NCBI GenBank assembly: GCA_964036155.1
Contig: OZ038423.1
Location: 26,055,249 to 26,119,248 of the forward strand
Length of the DNA stretch: 64,000 nucleotides
Reading direction: 5' to 3'
DNA from: Diploscapter coronatus
Taxonomy: Eukaryota > Nematoda > Chromadorea > Rhabditida > Rhabditidae
Part shown: positions 1 to 12,961 of the stretch, piece after piece
Layout: every line of letters starts with the position of its first letter
Position numbering within the stretch: the stretch's first letter is position 1
Notes under the pieces: model-generated
Databases searched by the model: none
What the model was told of the DNA's origin: nothing
Seen by the model: only the letters and a program-made list of their open reading frames with translations
Program-made: the position numbers and the translations under genes

Positions 1-1459
1 ACCACATGCACAGAATATGAAGCCTCAAAATGAATGACTAATTTGGAAAATTATGTGTACAAAAGTTCGGGACTAGCTCGAAATTGTTGAAGTACTTGAA
101 CTTAAATGAAAGAAGTGTTGCATGTTAAAAGCGAATCCAAAAAGATGAAATTATCAACATTACTGTAATTCTGAGTTAGCGAGAAAGTTGAAGGACGAAG
201 AAATGACGCGAAAAAAGCGAGTAACTCGACGAAAATTGGATGGTCGCGTGCGTACACTCCACTGCAAATATAGCAGAATAGAGATCATTCAAAAGAATGG
301 AATGGAGAAAATCGGGGATTTCTTATCCGAGCCTGGATTTGGGGGCTATACTTCAGCATTAGACAAACGGAAAAAGGAAATTCGTTGCGAGGATATTCAA
401 CTGTTGGAGTAGGCAGCTAACGAAGCATCGAGAAGAGTGAGAAGAAACAGAACAAAATGTGTGATGAATTTGGAAGTTACAAATGACTACAAGATTTTAT
501 AAAATTATTTCATATTATATCTGTATAATATGGTTGTTATGAAAATTGGCCAAATTTAACAATTTTACGCTAGTTTTGACTTTATATGATAGAATTGGTC
601 ATGAATAGGCACCTAGAATAGAAAAAAATACTAAAATTCCGTAAATTCGGCTTTATCCGGATATAGATAAAATCCAAATCTGTTTATCCAAGAAAGCTGA
701 TTTTGGTGTCAAGTGAAAGGTTCCTATTTGGCTAGAAACGAGACAAGTTTTCAGCCCGTTTGGATAAGTCTAAATATGATTTTTAGCTAAAAATGTAAAA
801 GTAATTAGAAAAGACGAAATAGCGCGTGGAAGAGAAAAAAGAAAAGGAAAAGGGAAAATAAATGAAAGAATAGGTGTGGTAAGATAGGGTAGGGTAAGGG
901 ATATAGAAGATAAGGGTGACCATTATCCCAAAATTGATTGAAATTACTTAACGTTAGATGTCTAGCCACCCCTATCAGCTCTTGCCACTAGCTACGGGAT
1001 AAGTTCCGAAGAACCATGCGATTTTGCGAAAATGTTGTATTTTTCAATAAAATGAACAGAAAATCTGTCAGAGTTCTTCGCATAGCCTATGAAATACATT
1101 ATTATGAATGAGAATAATTCATGAATTCTCGTATATCGTCAACCAAACGTGTGCAAATAAATCTCCGAGAGAGATACTCGATGAGGACAAATTTGCAAAC
1201 TTGGCATCATTCCTGGTTTGTTTGCCTTGGACGAAATTAGAATCCTCGGGCCTGAAAATAGCTCGAGGGTTCTTCGACCTTCTTTGGTCCAACAATGAAA
1301 AGAATGCTTATAATCAGTATCTGAAAAGAAACATTTGGGAAAGCAAGAACCAGCCAACTTTTTATTCGCCTCGCAATACACACAGCTATTCAACAAAGTT
1401 GGACTAGCTCAAGAACATTCATAATGGTGAGAAGGAGGAGGACATGTTGATGGGGTTGT
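1..1459. other. Flank without a convincing gene
   Basis: I see no supported gene here. Two open stretches on the plus strand (188-412, 74 codons; 1108-1407, 99 codons) match no family I recognise, and neither has clear splice or leader-acceptor signals. The 860-920 interval is rich in short GGTAAG-like repeats. Position 1460 is the stop codon of the minus-strand gene to the right, so the part next to it should contain that gene's 3' UTR and polyadenylation site. Confidence 0.4.
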
Positions 1460-2811
1460 TCACAACTGCACTCCGTGCCCGATGACGACCAAATAGAGCA
1501 TGTCGGTGCAGCCGACCAGCTGATCGAGTGTGCGTGTGCCCTTGTTGACGAACGACAGCGGGCAGAGCTCGAGTCGGCTGCGCGGCAGACGATGCGAGTA
1601 GCATACCACAGGGTGCTCGATGTCCTTACTGCAATTGGAAATCTCATGGAGTGTTCTTTAATTGACTCATTCCCAAATAACTTTGAAATATAATGATGCA
1701 TTTCATGGAAACGAGATAGTGCGCAAAGAGAAAAAAGACAGACGGGGAGGGAAATGACAAAGTGAACACGAGAAAAATAAATTTTCGTAAAATTCACACG
1801 ATGGTCTGCAGAAGGCATTTCAGCTCTGTCAGATTGTACGACGACGGAATGTCGCGGTCGTAGATGCTGCGCTGCACGCCAGACTTAGACTGGAACATCA
1901 AATATGAGCAGTTTGAATGAAATTGAAAATGGTCGCCTTTTTGAAGACGCCGATTTTGACGTGGACCATTTCAGCCGGATACGAGTCTCGAACGCTCATT
2001 GCGAGTATGCTGCTTCGCTGCGCAGTGAGTGCGTGAAGTGAGTGCATGTGCGACAGACAGTGAGAGTTGCGGCAGCCAGTGTAGCCTGCAGAAATGACTT
2101 CATCTGGATAAGTACGAATGTTGATCGTCAAAGAAGTCGAAACAAGTTTGAGAAATTCAGTTTCATGCTATTTCGTTAAAGCCGAAGCTTGATCTCCTCA
2201 CTGATGACGTCCTGATCGCTGATGGGCTGAGTCATGCAAGCCTCACAAATGTTGTGCTCGCAATCGCCGAACTGCGTCATTTTGCCGGCGGGTGCCAGCC
2301 GCGCACACGGTCCGTCGCACTGTACGAGCGACTCGTACTCGTGGAGAGCCTCGTCTGACGTATCTTCCCACACCACTGTGCAATGGGCTCTGAACAGCTA
2401 CCATGATCCGAAAAATTCCCATTGGATGGCTAGACTATGTGTCAAGGGGTTACGATTTCCCCGGAAGATCATCTACTTTTGCTTCTTGTCATCGTAGTTG
2501 GTCCTGAATCCGACGAGCACGGGCTGATGTGCGGTTCGACTGAGTTTGACGAAGATCGGCAGAAAGTCGAACGTCGACGTGTTTCTGCAATTTTCGGCTA
2601 TAATAGCCTCGATCTTCATCACGACTTCCGACCTTGGAGCTGGATTTGGGCATTTGAAGAGTGCAGTGATGTAGTTGGCCAACTCGCTCGGGTTGATGCC
2701 TTCTTTGTGTTGTGGGAGATTCGATAGCGTCAGGTTGGTGTCGGAAGAGTTTATCCTGGAAAAGAGATTTTTGTGGATGGTTTTTTGATCACGTTCACTT
2801 TGCACGTACAT
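1460..2811 (-). CDS. Uncharacterised Cys-rich RING-like protein (5' end uncertain)
   Basis: Five exons join in frame on the minus strand: about 2477-2755 (or from ATG 2811), 2202-2389, 1937-2085, 1798-1889 and 1460-1628, giving at least 290 residues. Exon phases agree at every junction. The second exon carries CDGPCARLAPAGKMTQFGDC followed by EHNICEAC, a C-x2-C...C-x-H-x2-C-x2-C spacing like the start of a RING-type zinc-binding domain, with more Cys/His in the next exon (GYTGCRNSHCLSHMHSLH). The preceding exon is soluble and unlike anything I can name. The junction 1937/1889 works best with a GC donor (AAG|GCGACC), though a GT donor a few codons upstream would also keep the frame. I do not recognise the gene. 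A zinc-binding or ubiquitin-ligase-like role is only an inference from the Cys/His spacing. The true start may lie further upstream, since the leading sequence has a plausible acceptor at 2756. Confidence 0.55.
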
Positions 2812-5605
2812 TCTGCCGTGGTTGAATACTGCTTTCTGACAACCGGGGGTAATGTCGAAGTAGTGTTAATTTCAGAAATGATTGAAAAGTGCTTCAAATG
2901 CTAATTCTTCTGTCGATACTCTGCGCGCTTTTTGATGATGGAAGGCCATAATGTTGGTCTTCTCTATTTGTTTCGTTTTTCTTCGCCAGGGTCTTTCTCG
3001 CCATGCATGCTATTTCGTCGATGTCTGCCCTCTTTTCCTCCCAGCCACCCCTCAAGCCGCGCTGCTTTCCCTTCTCTCTTTTTGCAGATGCACATGTTTG
3101 AGCTGTTGCCAAGTTTCTTCGACTTTTTTCTCGCCCTCTCTCGATCTGCCCTTTCTTTGACCACATAAGAATTTTTTTATGGGTGGCAACGATGTTTGGT
3201 TTTGGATACCGCTTTTTTATGGTAACTTTTTGGCTACAATTGGAATTCCGATCGGTTTCGAAATACTATTGGTGCGTAAGGGTTACGTGTTCTTCGAATT
3301 GGCTCGCGCCTTTTCACTAGTGGTTTTGCGGGACAAACCATCTCTAACGTGAAAGAGCGCCAGATGCAATGATTCATATATATTTGCAGCAGAGTACAGA
3401 AAATGCTCCCGCATAAATTTGCAACTTTCTCTGGTTTCTGATAGAAATTCGCATCTGAACACACAGTTCATTGGGAAATTCAGTTTGAAGGTGAAAAATT
3501 TAAATGAACTACCCAATCTGCTAGACTAAAACTACTTTCTATCCAAAGTCCATGTATCTCTTCTCCACGCAGTAAATAGAAACGCTTCGTGCTCGTTTTT
3601 GCAAATAGAAAGAATCTCTTTAACCCGGGGTCCATCATAATTCTTAACTCGGCGCAACTGCTACTCCTGCTGTTTGAGAAGGCTCCGGAACTCAAGTGAT
3701 GAGATGAGAGGGTCATAAAATTTGAGATGGATTAAGAAACCGAGTCTTTCGATGGCTTTTGTTCTCCTCGCTGACGCGTGTGTTTCGACACGTGCTGTTG
3801 CACATTTTTTTCTTTCCGCTTGACGACAATTTGCGTACTTTGTACCTGCGTTGCTATCAGTTCGACAAAGAGTCAAACCAAATAGACGCCGAGAAGCTAT
3901 CAATCAACCGCGATTCAGTTCGTCTATTTTCCCGGTCCTATCCCTTATCATTGGGGATTTTTCTATTGCCACCAAGCGTGCTACTATTTTTCATTCTGAC
4001 AGACCTGGCGATCCGGTGAAAGTCGTTCATTAATTTTGTCGGATTTTTAAAGGTGGCATGGTTCTCTGTAGAGTTTTGCAGGAAGACTCGACTCATCCCC
4101 GTTTTGGCAAACAATTTACTTTGCTATCGGTCGAGTGATCACTTTATCAGTGTTCTCTGGTAGTAGCATTGCCGTCCTTTAATGTGTGCTACTCTGAGAT
4201 GGCGTGATTTTAAGGCCGGCCAAATTTACGTCTTGCGTTTCATTTTGGAATTCTCACGGTCTTCTCGACATTTCTACCATCTTCTGTGGCTCATGCTTCA
4301 ACATGGGAAAGATAAAATTTTATGCACCCTTGCAGATCGTAAAAGTATCTCAAAGTGCGTCGATTTTGGCAGAGCTACAAAGTGCAACAATGCATTCTCA
4401 CGCTTGGAATTGATTGACATCTCATTGGAAAAAACCGTCAAAATTTTAACTCTCAGATAGATATTTTTGACATTTCTAGTCTTTTCTGTTCGTAAATTCT
4501 CATGGTTCAAAAGTTTCAATTCAGCTGAGAAAAATTGGTGAGAATTTGCAGTTCGTTCTAAAGTCGAAAAAAGCCTCTAGTTTGCTTGAATTATCCACGT
4601 GTCCTGCGAAAAATCACCCTAATCCATCAGTTTCCATAAAGAGGTGAAATTTTTAGCCTTATCAATCAAGCATTTTCTTCTATCCAGAGATAGTCTCATT
4701 TTGGGAAGTAGGGATGAGAACGCATTGATATCCCTCTCGAAGCCACGTTTTTCTCTCCTTTTTTCTGTATCTGGTTTTCTATTCAATTCGCATGCTCTCT
4801 CGCTGCAATCTCTCATTACTTTGCCTGCTTTGCCGCTAGCACTCTGCGTTCTTCTAAATGCGTTGTGTTTACGCTCTCTTGTTTTCTCTCTCTCTTCTTC
4901 AAAATCGATTTTTCGAGAGTCCATCCGAAAATTTCCACATGTCATTTTAATTCTGAATTTTTGTGGACGTGTCTGCTCCATTTGTTACAGTCTCGATGTA
5001 CAAAATAGCAACAAATTACAGAGGTCTTTGTGATTCCTCTCACCTAATTTGGTAAAGCTGGATCCGGCCAAGATGATATTCCAAGACACGGCCGTTTGGA
5101 TGCAGAGGTTAGAGATACAGATTCTGTCATAGTTGTTCATAGCGGTTAGACGCGCAGAGCACATAATTATTGTCGTCAAAATTTGGTGTGTGACTCATTC
5201 ACGTTTTAACAGATGACACACCGCTTGTTTACTTAAATTGCCGTGTTATGAAATGTGTACCTATTTACGGCGGAGGTAGGATTCATTCGCCATACGAAAT
5301 TCTCACGCCTGTTTTCGTAGTTTCATTTTTGAAGCCGTTTCCAAAATATCTTACTTTTGTATGAGAGAAAACTCTTCAAGCGATGAAAATAAAAATGAAA
5401 AGTGCGTTTTTTATTCGAAACGTTTTGCGTTTACATTTGTCTGCCACTTGCTTTGTTCGTCTTCATTTTCAAATCCCAAAATTTCGCCGCCTCATTTTCC
5501 CGAATTCGTTCGATTTCCGGATTTTCTTGGTCCTTTTCGGGAATTTCCCGTGCTAATTTCGTAAATTAGCACATCTGTTGTGTCTTACTAATCTTTTTTT
5601 GGCAG
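2812..5605. other. Intergenic / promoter region, pyrimidine-rich
   Basis: About 2.8 kb between the divergent minus-strand Cys-rich gene and the plus-strand acyl-CoA synthetase. Long C/T-rich runs (around 2990-3160, 4740-4900) give open frames on both strands, but these are low-complexity and lack splice structure. A GATA-type word TTATCAGT (ACTGATAA on the other strand) occurs at 4144-4151. A spliced-leader-like acceptor, TTTTTTTGGCAG, ends at 5605, about 40 nt before the next start codon. No gene supported. Confidence 0.45.
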
Positions 5606-5645
5606 ATTTCACTCATTTTCACAAGTTAGCGTGCTTTTTGTGTTC

Positions 5646-8600
5646 ATGAAAATGTCTTGTCCATTCTCAAAAATGGCTGATTCTAGGTCGGTGTCGGATT
5701 TCCTGAGCTCTGCAGCGTCGGACTCGTCTCCAGCCCAACTCAACTCCACCACAGGATTGGCCTTGGTAACTGGCGCCGCACTCACCATGGGATTCGGCTA
5801 CTATCTGACTAGAGGCGGCAGTGGCCAGAGCAACGTCAACCCCCTCGTCGACCCTGAGAGACAGTCGAGGATCTTGCCGGTTCGTTCGAAAAAAAAACCC
5901 CGGGAAAAGTTGACATTTTCAGAGATCATGAACTTTCCGAAAAAAAAAATAAAACTTGTAGTTTTTAGGCACTTTTTCTTGTAGAAATTGTTATTAAATT
6001 TTTTTTATATAGAAAATATTTTTTAATTTCCAGGACGGCTCCCGCGTCTGCTCGTACATGAAGTCGGACGAACTGGTGTGGTACATGTTCGAGGACTCGA
6101 AGACCATCTACCAGGGCGTGCGACGCGGGGCACGCATCTCCAAGAACGGACCCATGCTCGGCCGACGGGTCGTGCAGCCGGATGGCTCCATGCCCTACAG
6201 ATGGCTCCACTATGACGAGGTACGGGGAAGCGTTCGCACTGGACGGAATTCGCACTATGGGGCTGGGATCCGTAGTGGTTGAGAATCAGGAATACGCGAG
6301 TGTACATTCTATCCAAGAATAGATGAAATCGCCTAAAAAAAAATATGGAATACAATCCGCTTGAAAATTAGTTTTTTTTCCTAAATTGATAGTGAATAGA
6401 AGAATCATTTTTAAGAGAAAATTATTCCCACTCCAAAAATCACGACTACGGGTCAAAGGGCGTAGGATTTTTAATCAAACTACCGTTCTTTGCACTCATA
6501 ACTTTTTAGAAACATGGCCTCCCTTTCCGAAAAGAAGGGGGGAGGACGTTGAAATGTGATAACTGATAACAAATCAAACAGGGGGAAGGTGAAACTAGCA
6601 AGTTTGATTTGATTCACTGCCCCTTTGTATTGAATCTTGTGTGTATCGCGCCACCGAAAGGAAACGACAAAACGAAGTGTTCACATAAAAGTGGAGGAAA
6701 GACGTTATCTTTGTAGTGATCAAAAAGGAATTGCTATATTTTGGAAGATGAAAAAATAAAAATAAATTTAGACAAGACGGTCTGTTTGAAAAGAAATAAT
6801 ATTTGAAGAGTTTTGAACTTAAACATATTTTCAGGTGCTCTCCAAGGCTGAGAACCTGGCGTATGGGTTCCGCGAACTGGGCATCTCTGCTGGGAATGAC
6901 GTCATGATCGGCATCTATTGCAAGAACCGGCCGGAGGTACAAAATACGAAAAAAAAAACCAACTTCCTAATATAATATCATTCAAAGGTCACATTTTATG
7001 CTTCTGATAAAGCAAAAAATGGAAAAGAAATTTCGGAAAGAAGGGAGCTTTCTGTGAAAAGAAAATTAATAAAAAAAATCGAAAGGATAAAATTTCTAAA
7101 AAAAAAAAATTACAGTGGATCATGACGGAGCTGGCGACGTACAACTACTCGAACGTGATCGTGCCGATCTACGAAACCCTGGGCTTCGAGGCCTGCGTCT
7201 ACATCCTCAACCAGGCCGAGATTTCGATGGTCGTCTGTGACGAGTCCAAGAAGGCTGTCGGTAAGGGAAAATTAAAAAAAAATCAAAAATGGTACACAAC
7301 GATAACATTTCGGTGGCATTCAAAGGAATGAGTGAAAAGCTAGAGAAAAGAATGTAAAAGTGATTATTCAAAACGAATTGAATTGGAAAATGCTACAATA
7401 ATGTCATGATTTTTAAAAACTTGACAGAATTGCGGCAGAGCTAATCAAATAGAAGAATTTTGTAAATAATTTTTTTGAATTGTCAGAAAATGGAATTTTT
7501 GCAGGCCTGCTGAAGCAGAAGTCCTCATGCCCGGGTCTGCGCTTCCTGGTGGTAATGGACGAGATCTCGGACGAGCTGCGCGTCGAGGCCTCGGCCTTCC
7601 CCGACGTCCGAGTCCTTGGATTCGAGGAACTCGTTCAGATCGGCGCCAACGCCATCAACAAACCCCCTCATCAGCCTCCAGAGGTGGGAGAATAAAATGA
7701 AAACGAATGACTTCAGAAAATTGAATTTTTTAATGACATAAATATGGCGTTTTTAAAATTATGAGAAAAGTTCTAAAAAAAAATGAAGGAGATATCAATT
7801 TTGAATTGAATAAGAAGAAAGATTAGATCTTAAAAACTTGGAAAAATTATAAAATGGAATTTTTCAGCCCGACCACCTGGCAACGATCTGCTACACGTCG
7901 GGGACGACGGGCACGCCGAAGGGAGTGATGTTGACGCACAAGAACGTCGTGGCTGATGTTACCTGCATCGACTACTTCAAGAACAGCAACTTCAACATGA
8001 CCGACTCGATGATGAGCTTCCTCCCACTGGCTCACATGTTCGAGCGAATCATCGAGCTGGCCTGCTACCAAGTTGGGGCTAAAGTTGGCTTCTACAGGTA
8101 ATAGAAATGAAATGAATAATTTACTGTAGAATATCATAGAATATGAAAATTGAAGAAAAACCTTTCAAGGTATCATTCTCTGAAAAAAATCGAGAAGAAA
8201 GATAAAATTTCGAATTTTCCAGAGGCGACATCCGCACCCTGACCGATGATATCAAGGAGTTGCGTCCGACCATTCTCCCCGTCGTGCCGCGAGTCCTCAA
8301 TAGACTCTACGACAAGGTGATGGGCGAGGTCAAGAAGTCCTACATCAAGAAGACGCTCTTCAACGTCGCCCTCGCCTACAAGTCCAGGGAAATGTCCAAG
8401 TAAGAACGGAAAATGAGGAACTCGGAAACATTGATAATTTTATGTTGGAAATCTGAAAAAAAGTTTTCGAAGTAAGGGAATTTTTTTTGTAGCAAATTTG
8501 AAGATTCGAAGCTTGAAAGAATGAACTTTTCGGAAGAGGAATTTTACTAAAATTTCCAGATTCATCGTCCGAAATGATGGGTTCTTCGACAATCTCGTGT

Positions 8601-10320
8601 TCAAAAAGATCAGAGAAGCTATGGGAGGTCGGGTCAAACTCATGGTCACGGTAAGGGAAAGAAAAAATGAATTACTGTAGATTTAAAAAAAAAAACCTAG
8701 AAGATAGAAAAGAACTTGGAAGAACATTACTTGCTATAGCAAAAGTAAAATTACTGTAATATGTAAGGAAAAATCAACTTCAAAATTTGAATAATGAAAA
8801 GATAATTTCAAATATGCTAATTTTCAGGGATCAGCCCCTCTGGCCGAGAACGTGCTGACCTTCGTGAGGGCCGCAATGGGCTGCATCGTTGTGGAGGGCT
8901 ACGGTCAGACGGAATGCGTCGCTGCGTGCACGGTACGGTAAATAGTGCACTTTGAGTAGTGACGTTGTGAAAAGCGTGAAAAAAAATCGAAACATAATCA
9001 AGATTTTCGGATAAAAATATTTGACAAGTCGTCATTAAAAGAATCAAATTGCAGGTGTCGATGGAGGGCGACTCCAAGGCAGGGCATGTCGGCATGGTCA
9101 TCCCCTCCTGCAAAATCAAGCTGGTCGACGCGCCAGAATTGGGCTACTTCGCCAAGGACAATGCCGGGGAAGTCTGCATCAAGTATGCATTGTGCTTTAA
9201 AAATTGGATTTGAAAATTCTAAGAATCAATTGCATTTTTAACAACGTGGGAAGTTTGAAAGGAGAAAAATTTCCGATGTTGATTTGATATGCGAATTCGT
9301 CATTTTTCAAAAAACAAGATAATCTGAAAAATTGAAGAATCAATCATTTCTTTCCTAGGGGCAACATCGTGTTCAAGGGCTACTACAAGAACGAGGAGCT
9401 GACTCGAGAAGTCCTCGACTCGGATGGATGGCTTCACACGGGCGATGTGGGCAAGTGGACCAAGGAGGGCACTTTGAAGATTGTCGACAGGAAAAAACAT
9501 ATCCTCAAGTTGCAGCAGGTTAGAGAGGAGAAATCGAAGATTTGAATTTTGAAAAAGAATTAGAAGCTGAAAGGAAAATAAGATTTGCTGAAGGGAAAGT
9601 TTTTATGAAAAAAACGTTGGAATATTGACGAAAAAAATTGAAAATAGTATTTGAAATTTTGCAGGGCGAGTACGTTGCTCCCGAGAAGATCGAGAACATC
9701 TACGTGCGCTCGCAGTTTGTGGCTCAGGTATAAAAAATTAAGTCAGACCTCCAGATTTTCAAGACAATCTTGAAATTCTAAACTAACAAGGAGATAAATT
9801 TTGGCATTTTAAACCCAAGTCTACAATTCATTCTTCTGGAATTGAAGTAATGCTCGTATTTTCAGTCATTCGTCTATGGCGAGTCCCTGAAGACCTGTCT
9901 GATTGCGGTCGTCGTGCCCGATCCTGAAGTGCTCGTGCCCTACGCGGAGAAGGAACTCAACTTGAAGGCCTCGATCGAAGAGCTCTGCCAGAACGAGAAA
10001 GTCAAGCAGTTAATCACGGCCGACATGATCGCCGTGGGCAAGAAGGCCGGACTCTTCTCATTCGAGCAGGTCAGACTAGTCCAATGCGAATAGGAAGATA
10101 GAATTTATTTTTGGAATTTTGACAAAGTTTCAGGAATTGGAACTATTTTTTGAAAAACATGGCAAATTAGTCAAAATTTTAGGTGAAAGACGTCTTCTTG
10201 TGTCCGGATATGTTCACGGTCGAGAACGACCTTCTGACGCCGACGCTGAAGTCGAAGCGACCCAAGCTCAAGGATCACTTCCGCACTCAGCTTCAGACCA
10301 TGTATTCTAAACTCGATTAA
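5646..10320 (+). CDS. Long-chain-fatty-acid--CoA ligase (ACSL1/5/6 type)
   Basis: Activates long-chain fatty acids to acyl-CoA using ATP, normally at the ER or mitochondrial outer membrane. Fourteen exons (5646-5879, 6034-6219, 6835-6936, 7116-7260, 7505-7683, 7868-8097, 8223-8399, 8560-8650, 8828-8932, 9055-9182, 9359-9518, 9665-9727, 9866-10069, 10183-10320) join in frame to about 713 residues, the usual ACSL length. A hydrophobic anchor ([19 protein letters not shown]) lies near the N terminus. Adenylate-forming motifs are intact: the P-loop [25 protein letters not shown], the hinge region [12 protein letters not shown], and the C-terminal [20 protein letters not shown]. In-frame ATGs occur at 5646, 5652 and 5673; the first ATG after the acceptor at 5605 was taken. 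C. elegans has several such genes (acs-5, acs-13, acs-15), and I cannot choose between them. Codons are G/C-ending, as expected for an expressed metabolic gene, unlike the AT-rich introns. Confidence 0.93.
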
Positions 10321-11210
10321 GTCGGTAATCACCCCCACCCTCACAAAAGCCAACCTAATTAGGCCTTAATGATCGGGACTAATTGGTCAATTATCTAGGA
10401 GATAATTATTTGAATTAGCCTATCATCTTAGATTTTTTCCAAGTCTAATCATTGGAAAATTGTACAGCTTTTCATGTTTCAAAAATATTAGAACCTTCTA
10501 AATATCTGGGATAATTATCCAAGTTAATTGATCAATTAAAATCCGAATAATTTTCACCTTAATTACCCTCTTCTTCTAAGTTTTATCCGAATCCAATCAA
10601 CCAAAAATGATGCAGTGTCTTGATTTTCGATGATTTGATACGTTTGATCGAGATGAGATTTCTTTCCTGTATAAATCACATTTGACGACATTTTTATCAT
10701 AAAATCTTGATTCTTACTTTTTTTAAAAATATTTTATCTGATTTCATTTTTATTCAGCATTTATTGTTTTAGTCAGCATTATTTGGGTGGAAATATACTG
10801 AATTTTGAAAAATTACGATTTTTCTCTAGTATTTCCATCTGAAATTTTTAAGTTTTTAATCCAATCTTCTATATCTATTAATTTGATTAATTTACATTTT
10901 AAGCGGCAGAGATATATTTATGTTTGATGTTCTTTACGGGTTGACAATAATCATGCGTCCAAGTTTCATTTGTTACTGATTTCGAATTGATTGATATCTT
11001 TTCCATAGCGCGGTTTTTATCGTTTTCTAAATTTGTCCGTTAAGATTTTTGGATTATTTTCAGAGCAGATTTTTATCAGTGATAATTATGTGTAATAAAG
11101 AAAGTTTTATTGAGATTTTTTTCTTGAAAATTTCAGGAAAAATCAGTTTTGACCGACTTTGATTATCTTTGAATTTTTGACGTGTTTGAAGAAATGGAGA
11201 TTTTTCTTTA
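10321..11210. other. Intergenic: 3' UTR of acyl-CoA synthetase and upstream region of PQBP1
   Basis: AT-rich, with many TAATTA/AATTAG words and no coding signal. Near its right end is a head-to-head GATA site, and at 11201-11211 an acceptor (TTTTTCTTTAG) that probably receives a spliced leader for the next gene. Confidence 0.5.
11073..11085. promoter_or_regulatory. Palindromic double GATA site
   Basis: TTATCAGTGATAA contains two WGATAR words facing each other, 130 nt upstream of the PQBP1 start codon. In nematodes ACTGATAA-type words are bound by ELT family GATA factors. Binding here is inferred only. Confidence 0.3.
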
Positions 11211-11213
11211 GAA

Positions 11214-12961
11214 ATGCCCCTTCCCCCCGCACTACTTTCTCGGCTCCAGAAGAGGGGCATCGTTAAATCGAGTAGGTTTCTAGTGGAAAAGGCGATTAGG
11301 AGCTTTTTCTTCAAGAAATTGGAGAAATCATGAAACTTCCTAAACGAGTTCTCCGTGAAAATTTGATTGCGAGCATTTTCCTCAAATTTGGAAGAAGAAT
11401 AGTTCGATTTTGAAAAGGTATTTTTCCAGGCCACGAAGAAGTTATAGCTGAGAGCTACGACAGCGAGGGCAAGGACAAGCGATTCGAGGAGAACCCATCG
11501 GGAGCCCCAGGTAGATCACCAAGAATTCTGGCAGCTGATATTAAAAATTGCATCTAAATGACACCGTTTGGTAGCTCTTACCGAGTGCTACAGTTAAACA
11601 TTCTAATTTTCGGAAATTTTGCATAAAGATGAAATTTTTCCAGGCTGTCCCAACAAATACAACCCTTACCACGTGTGCGTCGAGTACTGTTACGAACATT
11701 GGGGCGATGGAATGCCTGAGATTCGGTGAGTTTGGGGAGAATTTTGGGAATGTCCCCAATAGTAGGAACAAAAATACTCATTTTAAGACGACTTATTTTC
11801 AGTCTTTCGGATGACTACATTCGTCGGAAGAAGCGAATGCTAGCCAAGTTCCCGCTCCCTGAGCCCTGGATCGAGGTCTACGATGCGGGCATTCAGCGAC
11901 ATTACTATTGGAATCAGGACACGGACGAGGTTTGAAGAGACTTCAGGGACAAAATCAATTTACAAAAATAAAAAAAAAAAAATTTTCTTGAGAACAAAAT
12001 GTTCAGGTTTGCTGGCTGTCGCCCCGCCACCCCCGTGCGGTGATTGGAGAGGCAGCTCCTCGAGTTTCCAGAGATCTCATCAACCGAATTGAAAAGGCCA
12101 ATCGGGATGTGAGTCAAAAATCTTTCTTTGAAAATTGAAAAGTCACCATTTTCTTGAGAATTATCTGTAGTTTTTTAATAATTTTTATTTAAAAAAAACA
12201 ACTTTTTAATTCAGGATCGTCACGAACCGAGAGACGACAGAAGACGTGATCGCAGTCGGGAGGACGAGAGAGGAGAACGCGATCGCGAGAGGGACAAAGA
12301 AAGAGACAGGGGAGCGGACAAGGACAGGAGGAAGAGGAGGGTAAGAATTAAATTTGAAAATTGGCATCTTTGAAATTTGAACAAGTTCCAAGGTGAATAT
12401 TGTTTGCGAAGAAGAAAAATGAGAGAATTTGTAGAAATTCTTGAAAAATAAATTTGAAAAAACTTAGGCAAATTAAAAATATTTACAGAGAGAAGTGGAA
12501 GACGATGGCATCGACAAGTCGGAGTGGAGCGATCGGGACCGATTGAGTGCGTTTTTTGCATTTTTATTTTTTTAAGTTTTAATGGTTTTAAAAATTTATT
12601 TTAACTTTTAGAAAACGCTCGTGAACGCGGTCTGGATCCCATGGACCCGGCTGCTTATGGTGACGCTCTTGTGTAAGAATTTTCGGAAAATAGAGTTTAA
12701 AAATCCAAGTTTGAAAATGACATGAAAGCAAAATTTAAAAGAAAGGTTCGCATAATGTTCCGCATGATAGATTTTAGGAGTTTTTGAGAAATAAAAGAAG
12801 TTACATTTTTCAGAGGTAAATGGTCGGCCGGTCTGTTCGCTGAACAGAAGACGGGCGTGGATACGACGGCCAGCGGACCCCTCTTCCAGCAACGACCCTA
12901 CCCCGCACCGGGCGCCATTCTCAGACAACAGGGCAAGAAAAAGGATGACGAAGAATTATAA
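11214..12961 (+). CDS. pqbp-1: Polyglutamine-binding protein 1 (PQBP1), WW-domain splicing factor
   Basis: PQBP1 binds proline-rich and polyQ partners through its WW domain and the U5 15-kDa protein (TXNL4A/Dim1) through its C-terminal tail, linking it to the spliceosome in the nucleus. Nine exons (11214-11271, 11430-11510, 11644-11725, 11803-11929, 12007-12108, 12215-12340, 12489-12546, 12612-12672, 12814-12961) give 280 residues in a clean frame. The first exon is only 58 nt and encodes the hallmark start [20 protein letters not shown] Cys-containing segment [15 protein letters not shown] precedes the WW domain ([26 protein letters not shown]). An Arg/Asp/Glu repeat follows ([13 protein letters not shown]). 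The tail has the U5-15kD-binding signature [17 protein letters not shown]. First gene of the probable operon. C. elegans has two paralogues, pqbp-1.1 and pqbp-1.2, and I cannot assign one. Confidence 0.93.

Noticed and set aside
188..412. Plus-strand 74-codon basic frame
   Set aside because: Begins at a non-ATG codon, has no splice context and matches nothing I know. Could be an exon of a gene lying left of the window, but this cannot be shown.
1108..1407. Plus-strand 99-codon frame
   Set aside because: No family match, no leader acceptor before the ATG, and a minus-strand frame of similar length overlaps it. Kept out of the gene list.
4619..5033. Open frames of 120-129 codons on both strands
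   Set aside because: They arise from a C/T-rich (or G/A-rich) stretch, overlap on opposite strands and have no splice or start context or recognisable domain. Treated as promoter-type sequence.
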